The notes under the pieces are model-generated. The model had not been told where the DNA came from. It ran no database searches and saw only the letters and a program-made list of their open reading frames with translations. The position numbers and the translations under genes were made by a program. Of a stretch of 5,200 nucleotides of DNA, positions 1-5,200 are shown one piece after another (position 1 is the stretch's first letter; the number at the start of each line of letters is the position of its first letter). This stretch comes from Trueperella sp. (GTDB lineage: Bacteria; Actinomycetota; Actinomycetes; Actinomycetales; Actinomycetaceae): assembly GCA_012727825.1 (NCBI GenBank), contig JAAYGH010000243.1:1-5200 (forward strand), written 5' to 3'.

Positions 1-375
1 CCGACCACCTGTGGCCGGAATTGAAGCGACCAACGACAGGGACGAACCAGCCGAGGTCATCGTAAAGTCCTGCTGGAACGCCAGACCGGCCACGCGGACG
101 TCGTCATCCACCTGAAAATTCTTGCCGTCGAAACTAAAGCTTCCGTGCTCAATCGGGCCAGCCCAGGGCGCCATCACGAGCCCGCGACCACCGGCGGCGT
201 TCATCAGCTCCTCGGCGCTGTTGTAGGACGACACGAGTTCAATGCTGGGCGTGGGTTTCCATGAAACCAAGGTTGCGCCACGTTCGGCGACGATTGCTGT
301 TGCGCCGGTTGGCGATACGAGCTGCCACGCCGGTAGCCCAAAAAAGCTCACCTTGGAAATGCCTGATGCGGCCAT
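1..375 (-). CDS. Aldose-1-epimerase (mutarotase)-like protein, C-terminus beyond the window
   Basis: The visible part is 125 codons, starting MAASGISKVSFFGLP, and stays open to base 1, so the gene is cut by the window edge; family members are usually about 280-310 residues. The fold signature is an early GATLVSW strand (residues 33-39) followed by GGRGLVMAPWAGPI (62-75) and HGSFSFDGK (78-86). This matches the galactose mutarotase-like pattern of GG.P.lfP..nRI..G.f.f.G. Such enzymes interconvert alpha and beta anomers of aldoses, or of hexose-6-phosphates in the YeaD branch, in the cytosol. The start ATG is supported by AGGAAGGG (bases 381-388) five bases upstream; an in-frame GTG 18 bases upstream would have this site inside the gene. 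Two expected active-site positions look changed: the NRI arginine aligns with proline in AGPI, and the NALHG histidine aligns with alanine in RVAGL. It may therefore be a divergent or non-catalytic family member. Family assignment is fairly secure; the substrate is unknown. Confidence 0.78.
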   Translation of the reverse strand, partial: MAASGISKVSFFGLPAWQLVSPTGATAIVAERGATLVSWKPTPSIELVSSYNSAEELMNAAGGRGLVMAPWAGPIEHGSFSFDGKNFQVDDDVRVAGLAFQQDFTMTSAGSSLSLVASIPATGGR

Positions 376-403
376 GGACGCCCTTCCTATCACCGATCGC
401 ATT

Positions 404-409
404 ACTGTA
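404..409 (-). promoter_or_regulatory. Likely -10 element of the mutarotase-like gene
   Basis: On the minus strand this reads TACAGT, a good actinobacterial -10 (TAnnnT). It predicts a transcription start near base 397 and a leader of about 22 bases carrying the AGGAAGGG ribosome site. No good -35 is seen 16-18 bases upstream, where the sequence already belongs to the leuS terminator hairpin. Its position between a terminator and a start codon supports it, but the hexamer alone is weak evidence. Confidence 0.4.
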
Positions 410-420
410 GCGCGTCTCGC

Positions 421-461
421 AGAAGGAACAGACCCCGTTCCAATTATTGGGACGGGGTCTG
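421..461 (-). terminator. Probable intrinsic terminator of leuS
   Basis: Bases 429-441 and 449-461 form an inverted repeat (CAGACCCCGT against ACGGGGTCTG, plus two inner G-C pairs) around a seven-base AT loop. In the minus-strand transcript the outer stem is ten perfect pairs, followed by one C-A mismatch and two more pairs. The stem is followed by TTCCTTCT, a moderate U-rich tract rather than a clean run. It lies 36 bases past the leuS stop and before the next gene's promoter, which is the expected place for a terminator. No plus-strand gene reads into it. Confidence 0.8.
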
Positions 462-479
462 CTCGGTGTTCACTAAGTG

Positions 480-494
480 CACCGTGACACGGTG
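480..494 (-). other. Small palindrome directly after the leuS stop codon
   Basis: CACCGTG and CACGGTG are perfect inverted repeats separated by one base, starting two bases after the leuS TAA. As RNA this folds as a five-pair stem with a five-base loop. It could protect the 3' end, help terminator folding or be a protein site. It has no U-tract in the leuS direction. The TTTT at 495-498 would follow it only on the plus strand, where no gene is known to need it. Confidence 0.35.
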
Positions 495-496
495 TT

Positions 497-3376
497 TTAC
501 GGAACGACGTTGACGAGGCCCGGCTCGCGCACAATAACCTTGCGCGGCTCGCCCTCAAGGAATTTCTGCACCTTGTCAGAAGCGAGTGCAAGCTTCTCAA
601 GCTCGTCAGCGGAAATGTCAGCCGGAACCTCTAGACGATCGCGAACCTTACCCTTAACCTGGACGATCGCAGTCACGGTGTCATCCTCAAGGAGCGAATC
701 ATCCTCAACCACCGGGAACGGCTCGTATGCCAGTGACGCCGTGTGGCCCAATCGCGCCCAAAGTTCTTCAGCGACGTGGGGAGCCACCGGAGCCACCATG
801 AGCACCAACGCCTCCGCCACCGAACGCGGCACGGCGCGGGTGGTCAGATGGTTGTTGAGCACGATCATCTTCGCAATGGCCGTGTTGATATGCATGTTCT
901 CGTAGTCGTGAGCAACACCATCGATTGTCCGAGCAAGTAGCTTCGCCGTTTCCACTTCCGGTTCAGAATCGACGACGACGAGCTCGCCGGTCTCTTCGTC
1001 CAAGATATTGCGCCACAGGCGTTGCAGGAAACGTTGTGACCCAACAGCCGCGCGGGTCTCCCATGGCCGGTCCACGTCGAGTGGACCCATCGACATCTCG
1101 TACAAGCGGAAGGTATCTGCACCATACTCTTCAGCCATGTCGTCGGGGGTCACGATGTTCTTCAGTGATTTACCCATCTTGCCGTATTCGCGATTAACCT
1201 TTTCGCCATTCCAGACGTAGGTCACATCACCTGAGCCATTGGAGCTCGGTAGCTCCTCAACCTCGTCGGCAGGCACGTATTGTCCGCGCTGATCGGTATA
1301 GGCATAAGCCTGCACGTAGCCTTGGTTATACAGCTTGTGGAAGGGCTCTGACGAGCTCAGGTGCCCGAGATCGTAGAGGACCTTGTGCCAGAAGCGCGCG
1401 TACAGCAGGTGCAAGACGGCGTGTTCCACGCCGCCCACGTACAGATCGGTGCCACCGGCCTTCTTGGCGTCAGTTGGGCCCATCCAGTACTTCTCGACCT
1501 GTGGATCCACAAATTTTTCTGTGTTAGTCGGGTCGAGGTAACGCAACTCATACCAACACGAACCTGCCCAGTTGGGCATCGTATTGGTGTCACGCGTGTA
1601 GATCTTCGGGCCATCACCCAAATCGAGTTCAACGTTCACCCAGTCCTCCAGCCGGCCAAGCGGCGGCTCGGGGTTGGACTGGGCGTCATCCGGTTCGAAC
1701 GATCGCGGCGAATAATCGGGAGTGTCCGGCAGCTCCACGGGCAACATCGACTCGGGTAGGTCGTGCGCGTTGCCGTTCTCATCGTAGACGATCGGGAACG
1801 GCTCTCCCCAGTACCGCTGACGCGAAAACAGCCAGTCTCGCAGTCGGTATGAGACCGTCGTTTTACCCAGCCCCTTGCTTTCCAGCCACGCCGAAATCGC
1901 GGGGACGGCGTCGGTCAAGTGCATTCCATTGAGCGAAATTTCCTCGTTCGCAGAATCGATGATCTCGCCGTCCTGCTCCCACGCGCTCTCCCACTCGAAG
2001 CCCTCTTCTGGCTTCATCGTTGGAACGATGTCCAATTCGAATGCGGTCGCAAACTCGAAGTCCCGCTGATCATGGGCTGGAACGGCCATGATCGCACCGG
2101 TTCCGTAGCCCATCATCACGTAGTCCGCAGTAAACACTGGGATCTTCTTCCCATCAGCGGGGTTCGTGGCGTAGATGCCCGTGAAAACACCAGTTTTATC
2201 TTTGGTGTCATCTGCGCGATCCATGTCAGATTTGCGTGCGGCGTCGCGTTGGTAGTTGGTGACTGCTACGCCCGGGGTGCCAGCACCTCCGGTCCAGACC
2301 TGCTTGGTACCTTCCGGCCACTCGCGAGGAATACCTGAGCCCGCCAGCATTGGGTGCTCAGGAGACACGACCATGAAGGTCGCGCCAAACAGGGTGTCCG
2401 GGCGAGTGGTAAACACCCGCAGCGTGTGATCGCCATCGGCAGTGTGTGCCACAAAGTCGACGTCACAACCGTGCGATTTACCAATCCAGTTGCGTTGCAT
2501 GAGACGAACCTTTTCAGGCCAGTCCACGAGATCCAGATCTTCGGCCAGGCGGTCTGCATAGGCGGTGATGCGCATCATCCATTGGCGCAACTCGCGCTTG
2601 AAGACCGGGAAGTTACCTCGCTCTGAACGGCCCTCGGCCGTTACTTCTTCATTGGCAAGCACGGTGCCAAGCCCAGGTGCCCAATTGACCGGAGCGTAAT
2701 CAATGTAGGCCAGTCGCTTGGCATCAAGCGCCTGGCGTTGCTCCGCATCGGAGAGTTCCTTCCATGGGCGACCATCCGGAGTGGCAACTGTTCCAGCCGC
2801 ATACTCGCCAATCAGTTCCTTGATTGGCCGTGCCCGACCCACGGTTCCGGGTTCGCGCCCAGGCTCCGTCTCGTCATACCAGGAGTTGTACATCTGAAGG
2901 AAAATCCACTGGGTCCAGCCCATGTAGTCCACGTCCGTCGTCGCTATCGAACGGCGCTGCTCGTGGGACATACCAAGACGACGCAACTGGCGGCGCATAT
3001 TGGCAATGTTTTCCTCGGTGGTGACGCGCGGGTGTTGGCCTGTCTGTACCGCGTACTGCTCCGCGGGCAACCCAAACGAGTCATATCCCATCGTGTACAG
3101 CACATTTTTGCCCTGCATGCGCGCGAAACGTGCCAGGGTATCCGTGGCAATGAAGCCCAGCGGATGACCCACGTGCAGGCCCTTGCCCGAAGGATAGGGG
3201 AACATGTCGAGCAGATAGAAGGCCTCGTCCGGAAGGTCTTCACCCTTCGCGGGTGCAAGATCACCCACCGGGTTTGGTGCCTGGAAGGTTTCGTCCTTCT
3301 CCCAACGTTCCTGCCACTTGGCTTCAATCTCATTGGCAAGCTCTGCCGTATAACGATGCGACGGCGTAATGCTCAT
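497..3376 (-). CDS. leuS: Leucyl-tRNA synthetase (LeuRS)
   Basis: This class I aminoacyl-tRNA synthetase joins leucine to tRNA-Leu using ATP in the cytosol and hydrolyses mischarged products. The chosen ATG gives 959 residues ([20 protein letters not shown]), longer than the E. coli enzyme of about 860 but normal for actinobacteria. Key signatures in order are the HIGH box as HVGH (68-71, in [12 protein letters not shown]); the zinc-ribbon region [13 protein letters not shown] (from 231) with its usual cysteines absent; the CP1 editing domain with TTRPDT (323-328) and AHDQRD (434-439, holding the conserved editing aspartate); RYWGEPFP (521-528); the KMSKS loop as KMGKS (733-737); then the anticodon-binding helices and a C-terminal domain with [14 protein letters not shown] (905-918). 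The start is fixed by AAGGAG four bases upstream; two earlier in-frame starts (3397 and 3502) would place this site inside the gene and add residues unlike the family. The reading frame is intact. It appears to be a single-gene transcription unit. Confidence 0.98.
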   Translation of the reverse strand: MSITPSHRYTAELANEIEAKWQERWEKDETFQAPNPVGDLAPAKGEDLPDEAFYLLDMFPYPSGKGLHVGHPLGFIATDTLARFARMQGKNVLYTMGYDSFGLPAEQYAVQTGQHPRVTTEENIANMRRQLRRLGMSHEQRRSIATTDVDYMGWTQWIFLQMYNSWYDETEPGREPGTVGRARPIKELIGEYAAGTVATPDGRPWKELSDAEQRQALDAKRLAYIDYAPVNWAPGLGTVLANEEVTAEGRSERGNFPVFKRELRQWMMRITAYADRLAEDLDLVDWPEKVRLMQRNWIGKSHGCDVDFVAHTADGDHTLRVFTTRPDTLFGATFMVVSPEHPMLAGSGIPREWPEGTKQVWTGGAGTPGVAVTNYQRDAARKSDMDRADDTKDKTGVFTGIYATNPADGKKIPVFTADYVMMGYGTGAIMAVPAHDQRDFEFATAFELDIVPTMKPEEGFEWESAWEQDGEIIDSANEEISLNGMHLTDAVPAISAWLESKGLGKTTVSYRLRDWLFSRQRYWGEPFPIVYDENGNAHDLPESMLPVELPDTPDYSPRSFEPDDAQSNPEPPLGRLEDWVNVELDLGDGPKIYTRDTNTMPNWAGSCWYELRYLDPTNTEKFVDPQVEKYWMGPTDAKKAGGTDLYVGGVEHAVLHLLYARFWHKVLYDLGHLSSSEPFHKLYNQGYVQAYAYTDQRGQYVPADEVEELPSSNGSGDVTYVWNGEKVNREYGKMGKSLKNIVTPDDMAEEYGADTFRLYEMSMGPLDVDRPWETRAAVGSQRFLQRLWRNILDEETGELVVVDSEPEVETAKLLARTIDGVAHDYENMHINTAIAKMIVLNNHLTTRAVPRSVAEALVLMVAPVAPHVAEELWARLGHTASLAYEPFPVVEDDSLLEDDTVTAIVQVKGKVRDRLEVPADISADELEKLALASDKVQKFLEGEPRKVIVREPGLVNVVP

Positions 3377-3408
3377 GTCTCTCCTTGAAAATGTCATAAT
3401 CCCCGCCG

Positions 3409-3414
3409 ATTCTA
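3409..3414 (-). promoter_or_regulatory. Likely -10 element of leuS
   Basis: The minus strand reads TAGAAT, close to the TATAAT consensus. It predicts a transcription start around 3402 and a leader of about 26 bases containing AAGGAG (3381-3386). That leader is far too short for a T-box or peptide attenuator. No recognisable -35 is present at 16-19 bases upstream; a GTTCG/CGAAC palindrome occupies that region instead. Confidence 0.55.
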
Positions 3415-3427
3415 TCCCAGCGCCTGT

Positions 3428-3440
3428 GTTCGCCCCGAAC
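3428..3440. promoter_or_regulatory. Palindrome in the leuS -35 region, possible operator
   Basis: GTTCGCCCCGAAC is a perfect five-base inverted repeat with a three-base CCC spacer. It begins 14 bases upstream of the leuS -10 and so covers the place where sigma factor would contact a -35. The half-sites resemble those of actinobacterial LexA boxes, but the order is reversed and the spacing differs, so it is not an SOS box. A regulator binding here could affect leuS and possibly the divergent HIT gene. No regulator is identified. Confidence 0.35.
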
Positions 3441-3451
3441 AAGGTCGCTGT

Positions 3452-3467
3452 GAGAGACGTGACTCTC
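3452..3467. promoter_or_regulatory. Dyad GAGAG-N6-CTCTC upstream of the HIT gene -10
   Basis: GAGAGACGTGACTCTC carries perfect five-base arms, with one extra C-G pair inside the six-base spacer. It ends five bases before the proposed HIT -10 and so lies in the spacer between -35 and -10. That position would suit a repressor or MerR-type site. A five-base dyad can arise by chance, so this is tentative. Confidence 0.25.
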
Positions 3468-3471
3468 CCCG

Positions 3472-3477
3472 TAGACT
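3472..3477 (+). promoter_or_regulatory. Likely -10 element for a leaderless HIT transcript
   Basis: TAGACT fits the actinobacterial TAnnnT pattern and ends exactly six bases before the HIT ATG, which places transcription start on or next to the A of ATG. The -35 is poor (CTGTGA at 3448-3453 with an 18-base spacer). The first three bases of the hexamer are also an in-frame TAG stop, so the gene cannot start further upstream. Confidence 0.55.
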
Positions 3478-3483
3478 GGGCGT

Positions 3484-3906
3484 ATGACAAGCGTTTTTTC
3501 AAAAATTATTGCAGGCGAACTTCCGGCTCAGATTGTGTGGAGAGACGAGCATTGCGTGGTGATGGCGACGATCGAGCCGATGCGTCCAGGCCACGTCATG
3601 GTGGTCCCGGTCCACGAGGTAGACAAGTTTAACGACGTCGATCCCGAAGTTTTCGCTCACATGGCAAAGGTTTCACAGGTGATCGCTCATGCTCAAGAAA
3701 AGGCTTTCGACGTGCCACGTGCTGTGACAGCCATTTTGGGCTTCGAGGTTCCGCACACCCACATCCACGTCATTCCGGCCGAGTCCGAGGCCGCGGCGTA
3801 CGTGCAGAACGCCAAGCAGGCACCGACAGAAGAGATCGCAGCTGCGATGGAGAGGTTGCGCGGCGCCCTCACCGATCTAGGATTCAGCGACATGGTCCCC
3901 GCATAA
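3484..3906 (+). CDS. HIT-family (histidine triad) nucleotide hydrolase/transferase
   Basis: The product is 140 residues, a normal length for the family. It starts [21 protein letters not shown], the usual first helix and strand of HIT proteins, and has [14 protein letters not shown] (34-47). The triad lies in [11 protein letters not shown] with H91, H93 and H95; by family knowledge the middle histidine, H93, is the nucleophile that takes up the nucleotide phosphate. HIT proteins act in the cytosol on nucleotide substrates such as AMP-lysine, adenosine phosphoramidates or dinucleoside polyphosphates; the exact substrate cannot be read here. Being next to an aminoacyl-tRNA synthetase is suggestive, because Hint-type enzymes can hydrolyse aminoacyl-adenylates, but that link is inference. 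The only possible start is the ATG at 3484, because an in-frame TAG lies three codons upstream. No Shine-Dalgarno sequence precedes it, which fits a leaderless mRNA. It is divergent from leuS and convergent with the VKOR gene. Confidence 0.93.
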   Translation: MTSVFSKIIAGELPAQIVWRDEHCVVMATIEPMRPGHVMVVPVHEVDKFNDVDPEVFAHMAKVSQVIAHAQEKAFDVPRAVTAILGFEVPHTHIHVIPAESEAAAYVQNAKQAPTEEIAAAMERLRGALTDLGFSDMVPA

Positions 3907-3951
3907 AGTCGTGCCTCGTGTGGAACCTCTAACGAACGATAATCCGTCAGC

Positions 3952-4013
3952 GGAGTTCCCCTGGGCGGCGTTGTGAACTAGTTGGGACTAGAAAACGAGC
4001 GCCCAGGAGTTCC
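3952..4013. repeat. Short direct and inverted repeats in the convergent gap and VKOR 3' end
   Basis: GGAGTTCC occurs at 3952-3959 and again at 4006-4013. CCTGGGCG (3960-3967) is the inverted partner of CGCCCAGG (4000-4007), and a small CTAGT-TGGG-ACTAG hairpin (3978-3991) covers the VKOR stop codon. Together they could fold into a branched structure shared by the two converging transcripts. Neither direction has a U-tract, so this is not a typical intrinsic terminator. The rest of the gap, 3907-3951, shows nothing I can name. Confidence 0.3.
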
Positions 4014-4677
4014 AGAAAGCCACGACTGTCACCACGACGAGAGTCAGGTACGCCGCGCCCACAAGCAACCAGCGATTACGCACGAGTGCCGATCCGGCCG
4101 CGGTCGCGCCGTCACCAAGGTGACCGGCTTGAAGGGTGCGCGCGAGGAGATGGACGAACAGCGGGATGACGGCTACCCACACCACCACGCAGTACGGGCA
4201 GATTGAGCGTTCGACGAAGTAAGACTGATAGCCAAACCAGACCACCCACACCACGCCGAGGCTGACCCCTGCAAGCGAGAGTATCCACAGGGCACGGTGG
4301 AGTCTGCCTCCCGTCACAAGAACGAGGCCTAAACCGATCAGGCCAGCAAAGAACAACGCACCCCACAATGCATTAGGAACGTCGAAGAGGAGTGCGCCCT
4401 GCCATGCGGTGAACCATTTCGAACAACCAATGAGTGGGTTGACGTCGCACAGCAGATTTGCCGCCGGGTTTTGTAAATAGGTTCGCTCGGAGAGCAAAAG
4501 CATCGCTGACGCGAACATGCCAATAAAACTCGCAATGATCCACAGGAGCCCCGTCTCGCGTGAAGCTCCCCCGGCTCGCTCGTGATCCGTCGCTTTAGCC
4601 TCGTATTTGGCAATGCGCCGGTCCATGTCCGCGAGGTCGGCGTCGAGATCCTCATCTGTTCGCTCGTCAGTGACCAC
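3988..4677 (-). CDS. Vitamin K epoxide reductase (VKOR) family membrane oxidoreductase
   Basis: This 229-residue integral membrane protein contains the four VKOR cysteines: C77 and C85 in the outer loop (LLCDVNPLIGCSKW) and the C160-PY-C163 active site. Bacterial VKORs pass electrons from an extracytoplasmic DsbA-like thiol oxidase to quinones, so disulfide bonds can form in exported proteins; in Actinomyces the partner is MdbA. Hydrophobic segments are seen at about 43-63, 104-122, 128-149, 158-180 and 203-225, giving five membrane spans. The first 40 residues are strongly charged (TDEDLDADLADMDRRIAKYE) and probably cytoplasmic. The start is GTG and shares one base with the stop of the upstream HAD gene (TAGTG). 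GGAAGGTAGG (4684-4693) just upstream is a plausible ribosome site. No DsbA-like partner is in the window and there is no fused thioredoxin domain. The family call is strong; the exact partner is unknown. Confidence 0.93.
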   Translation of the reverse strand: MVTDERTDEDLDADLADMDRRIAKYEAKATDHERAGGASRETGLLWIIASFIGMFASAMLLLSERTYLQNPAANLLCDVNPLIGCSKWFTAWQGALLFDVPNALWGALFFAGLIGLGLVLVTGGRLHRALWILSLAGVSLGVVWVVWFGYQSYFVERSICPYCVVVWVAVIPLFVHLLARTLQAGHLGDGATAAGSALVRNRWLLVGAAYLTLVVVTVVAFWNSWALVF

Positions 4678-5200
4678 TATTCGCCTACCTTCCGTACATA
4701 ATCTTCAACAAATGCCACGGTGTCTTGCCAGTCGCCCACGGCGTGCGTGTCGATGCCAAGTCGCTTCACCGGGTAATCATTTCCGCCCGGGTCCAACCGA
4801 TCGCCGATAAAAAGCATGTCTGCAATCTCGATACCTGTGTGAGTGGCAAGCTCGGCAATACCGTATGCCTTATCGACACCCTTACGGGTGATATCCACCG
4901 ACGTCGACCCACCCGAGCGGACCTCGAGGTCCGGCAAGCGACTCGCAGCGGCTTGGCGAAGTGCGTCCTTCTTTGAACCGTCCGGATCCCATGCTTTCTT
5001 CTCCTCGAGCGGCGCCCGCTGCCCGAGGGCAGAAAATGTGATCTGCGAGCCGCGGTCTTCGATGATTTCGCCCCACGGCTGCGACACCCACAAACCAAGA
5101 CGGCGTGCTTCCTCTTCAAGAACGGTCTTGGCCAGCGTGCGTTCGTCCTCGCTAAGATCCCGAACGTAAACCGGATCCCACACTCCCTCCTGATACGACG
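4677..5200 (-). CDS. HAD-IIB hydrolase, phosphomannomutase-like, N-terminus beyond the window
   Basis: The frame is open to base 5200, with 174 complete codons less the edge bases visible. A GTG at 5183 followed by MWDPVYVRDL could look like a start, but the AGGAGG before it is only two bases away and the frame continues upstream as SYQEG. The nucleophile DxDGT motif of the superfamily must therefore lie outside the window. Counting from that GTG, a C2-type cap segment EDRGSQITFSALGQR (42-56) resembles the phosphate-binding stretch of eukaryotic-type phosphomannomutases. SVDITRKGVDKAYGI (95-109) holds the motif III lysine, and FIGDRLDPGGNDYPVK (125-140) is motif IV with the metal-binding aspartates. 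HAD-IIB enzymes act on sugar phosphates in the cytosol, as phosphatases or as phosphomannomutase. Which one applies here cannot be decided without the N-terminus. It is coupled to the downstream VKOR gene by a one-base overlap. Confidence 0.87.
   Translation of the reverse strand, partial: SYQEGVWDPVYVRDLSEDERTLAKTVLEEEARRLGLWVSQPWGEIIEDRGSQITFSALGQRAPLEEKKAWDPDGSKKDALRQAAASRLPDLEVRSGGSTSVDITRKGVDKAYGIAELATHTGIEIADMLFIGDRLDPGGNDYPVKRLGIDTHAVGDWQDTVAFVEDYVRKVGE

Noticed and set aside
477..905. Plus-strand open frame of 142 codons, very rich in serine, threonine and arginine
   Set aside because: It mirrors the leuS C-terminal coding sequence, which is clearly real, and shows no domain or start signal.
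2738..3388. Long open frame of 216 codons on the plus strand, antisense to leuS
   Set aside because: It lies wholly on the complement of the conserved leuS 5' half, has no recognisable family motif and an arginine/histidine-rich composition typical of antisense shadow frames, and lacks a ribosome site.
3428..3440. LexA/SOS box
   Set aside because: Actinobacterial SOS boxes read CGAAC-N4-GTTCG; here the half-sites are in the opposite order with a three-base spacer.
3377..3483. T-box riboswitch or leader-peptide attenuator for leuS
   Set aside because: The predicted leader is only about 26 bases, too short for either, and no specifier loop or leucine-codon run is seen.
3377..3502. Upstream extension of leuS using in-frame starts at 3397 or 3502
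   Set aside because: The added residues do not resemble LeuRS, the extension to 3502 would run over the HIT start, and the SD site at 3381-3386 points to 3376.
3369..3632. Plus-strand open frame bridging the leuS start and the HIT gene
   Set aside because: Its C-terminal half is the HIT sequence read in a wrong frame, and its N-terminal half is promoter DNA.
5176..5190. GTG at 5183 as the true start of the HAD gene, with AGGAGG upstream
   Set aside because: The spacing to AGGAGG is only two bases, the frame stays open to the window end, and the essential N-terminal DxDGT motif would be missing.

Overview
This window looks like ordinary core chromosome from an actinobacterium of moderate GC content. 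The clearest lineage clue is the leucyl-tRNA synthetase. It has the long actinobacterial form (959 residues from the chosen start), a KMGKS signature in place of KMSKS, and no cysteines in the zinc-ribbon region. The actinobacterial-style VKOR protein and the apparently leaderless HIT gene fit this. The overall feel suggests something near Actinomycetaceae (Trueperella, Arcanobacterium or Schaalia-like), but that placement is inference. The genes are tightly packed and no stretch over 300 bases is gene-free.

Layout. Positions 1-375 (minus) hold the N-terminal 125 residues of an aldose-1-epimerase/mutarotase-like protein that runs off the left edge. Positions 376-496 hold its start region and a strong hairpin that probably terminates leuS. 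Positions 497-3376 (minus) are leuS. Positions 3377-3483 are a divergent promoter region with two dyad symmetries. Positions 3484-3906 (plus) are a HIT-family nucleotide hydrolase/transferase that appears to be leaderless. Positions 3907-3987 are a short convergent gap with no convincing terminator. Positions 3988-4677 (minus) are a VKOR-family membrane oxidoreductase. Positions 4677-5200 (minus) are a HAD-IIB, phosphomannomutase-like protein whose N-terminus lies beyond the right edge. The HAD stop and the VKOR start share one base.

How the genes relate. LeuS charges tRNA-Leu and stands as its own transcription unit between a promoter and a terminator. The HIT gene is transcribed divergently from it. 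HAD and VKOR form a translationally coupled pair, one for sugar-phosphate chemistry in the cytosol and the other for disulfide-bond formation across the membrane; no functional link between them is visible. The mutarotase-like gene has its own likely promoter after the leuS terminator.

I did not find a convincing new system. There is no mobile element, CRISPR array, tRNA or rRNA. The points most worth a second look are the apparent loss of two catalytic-site residues in the mutarotase-like protein, the palindrome sitting where the leuS -35 element should be, the leaderless HIT start, and the one-base HAD/VKOR overlap.
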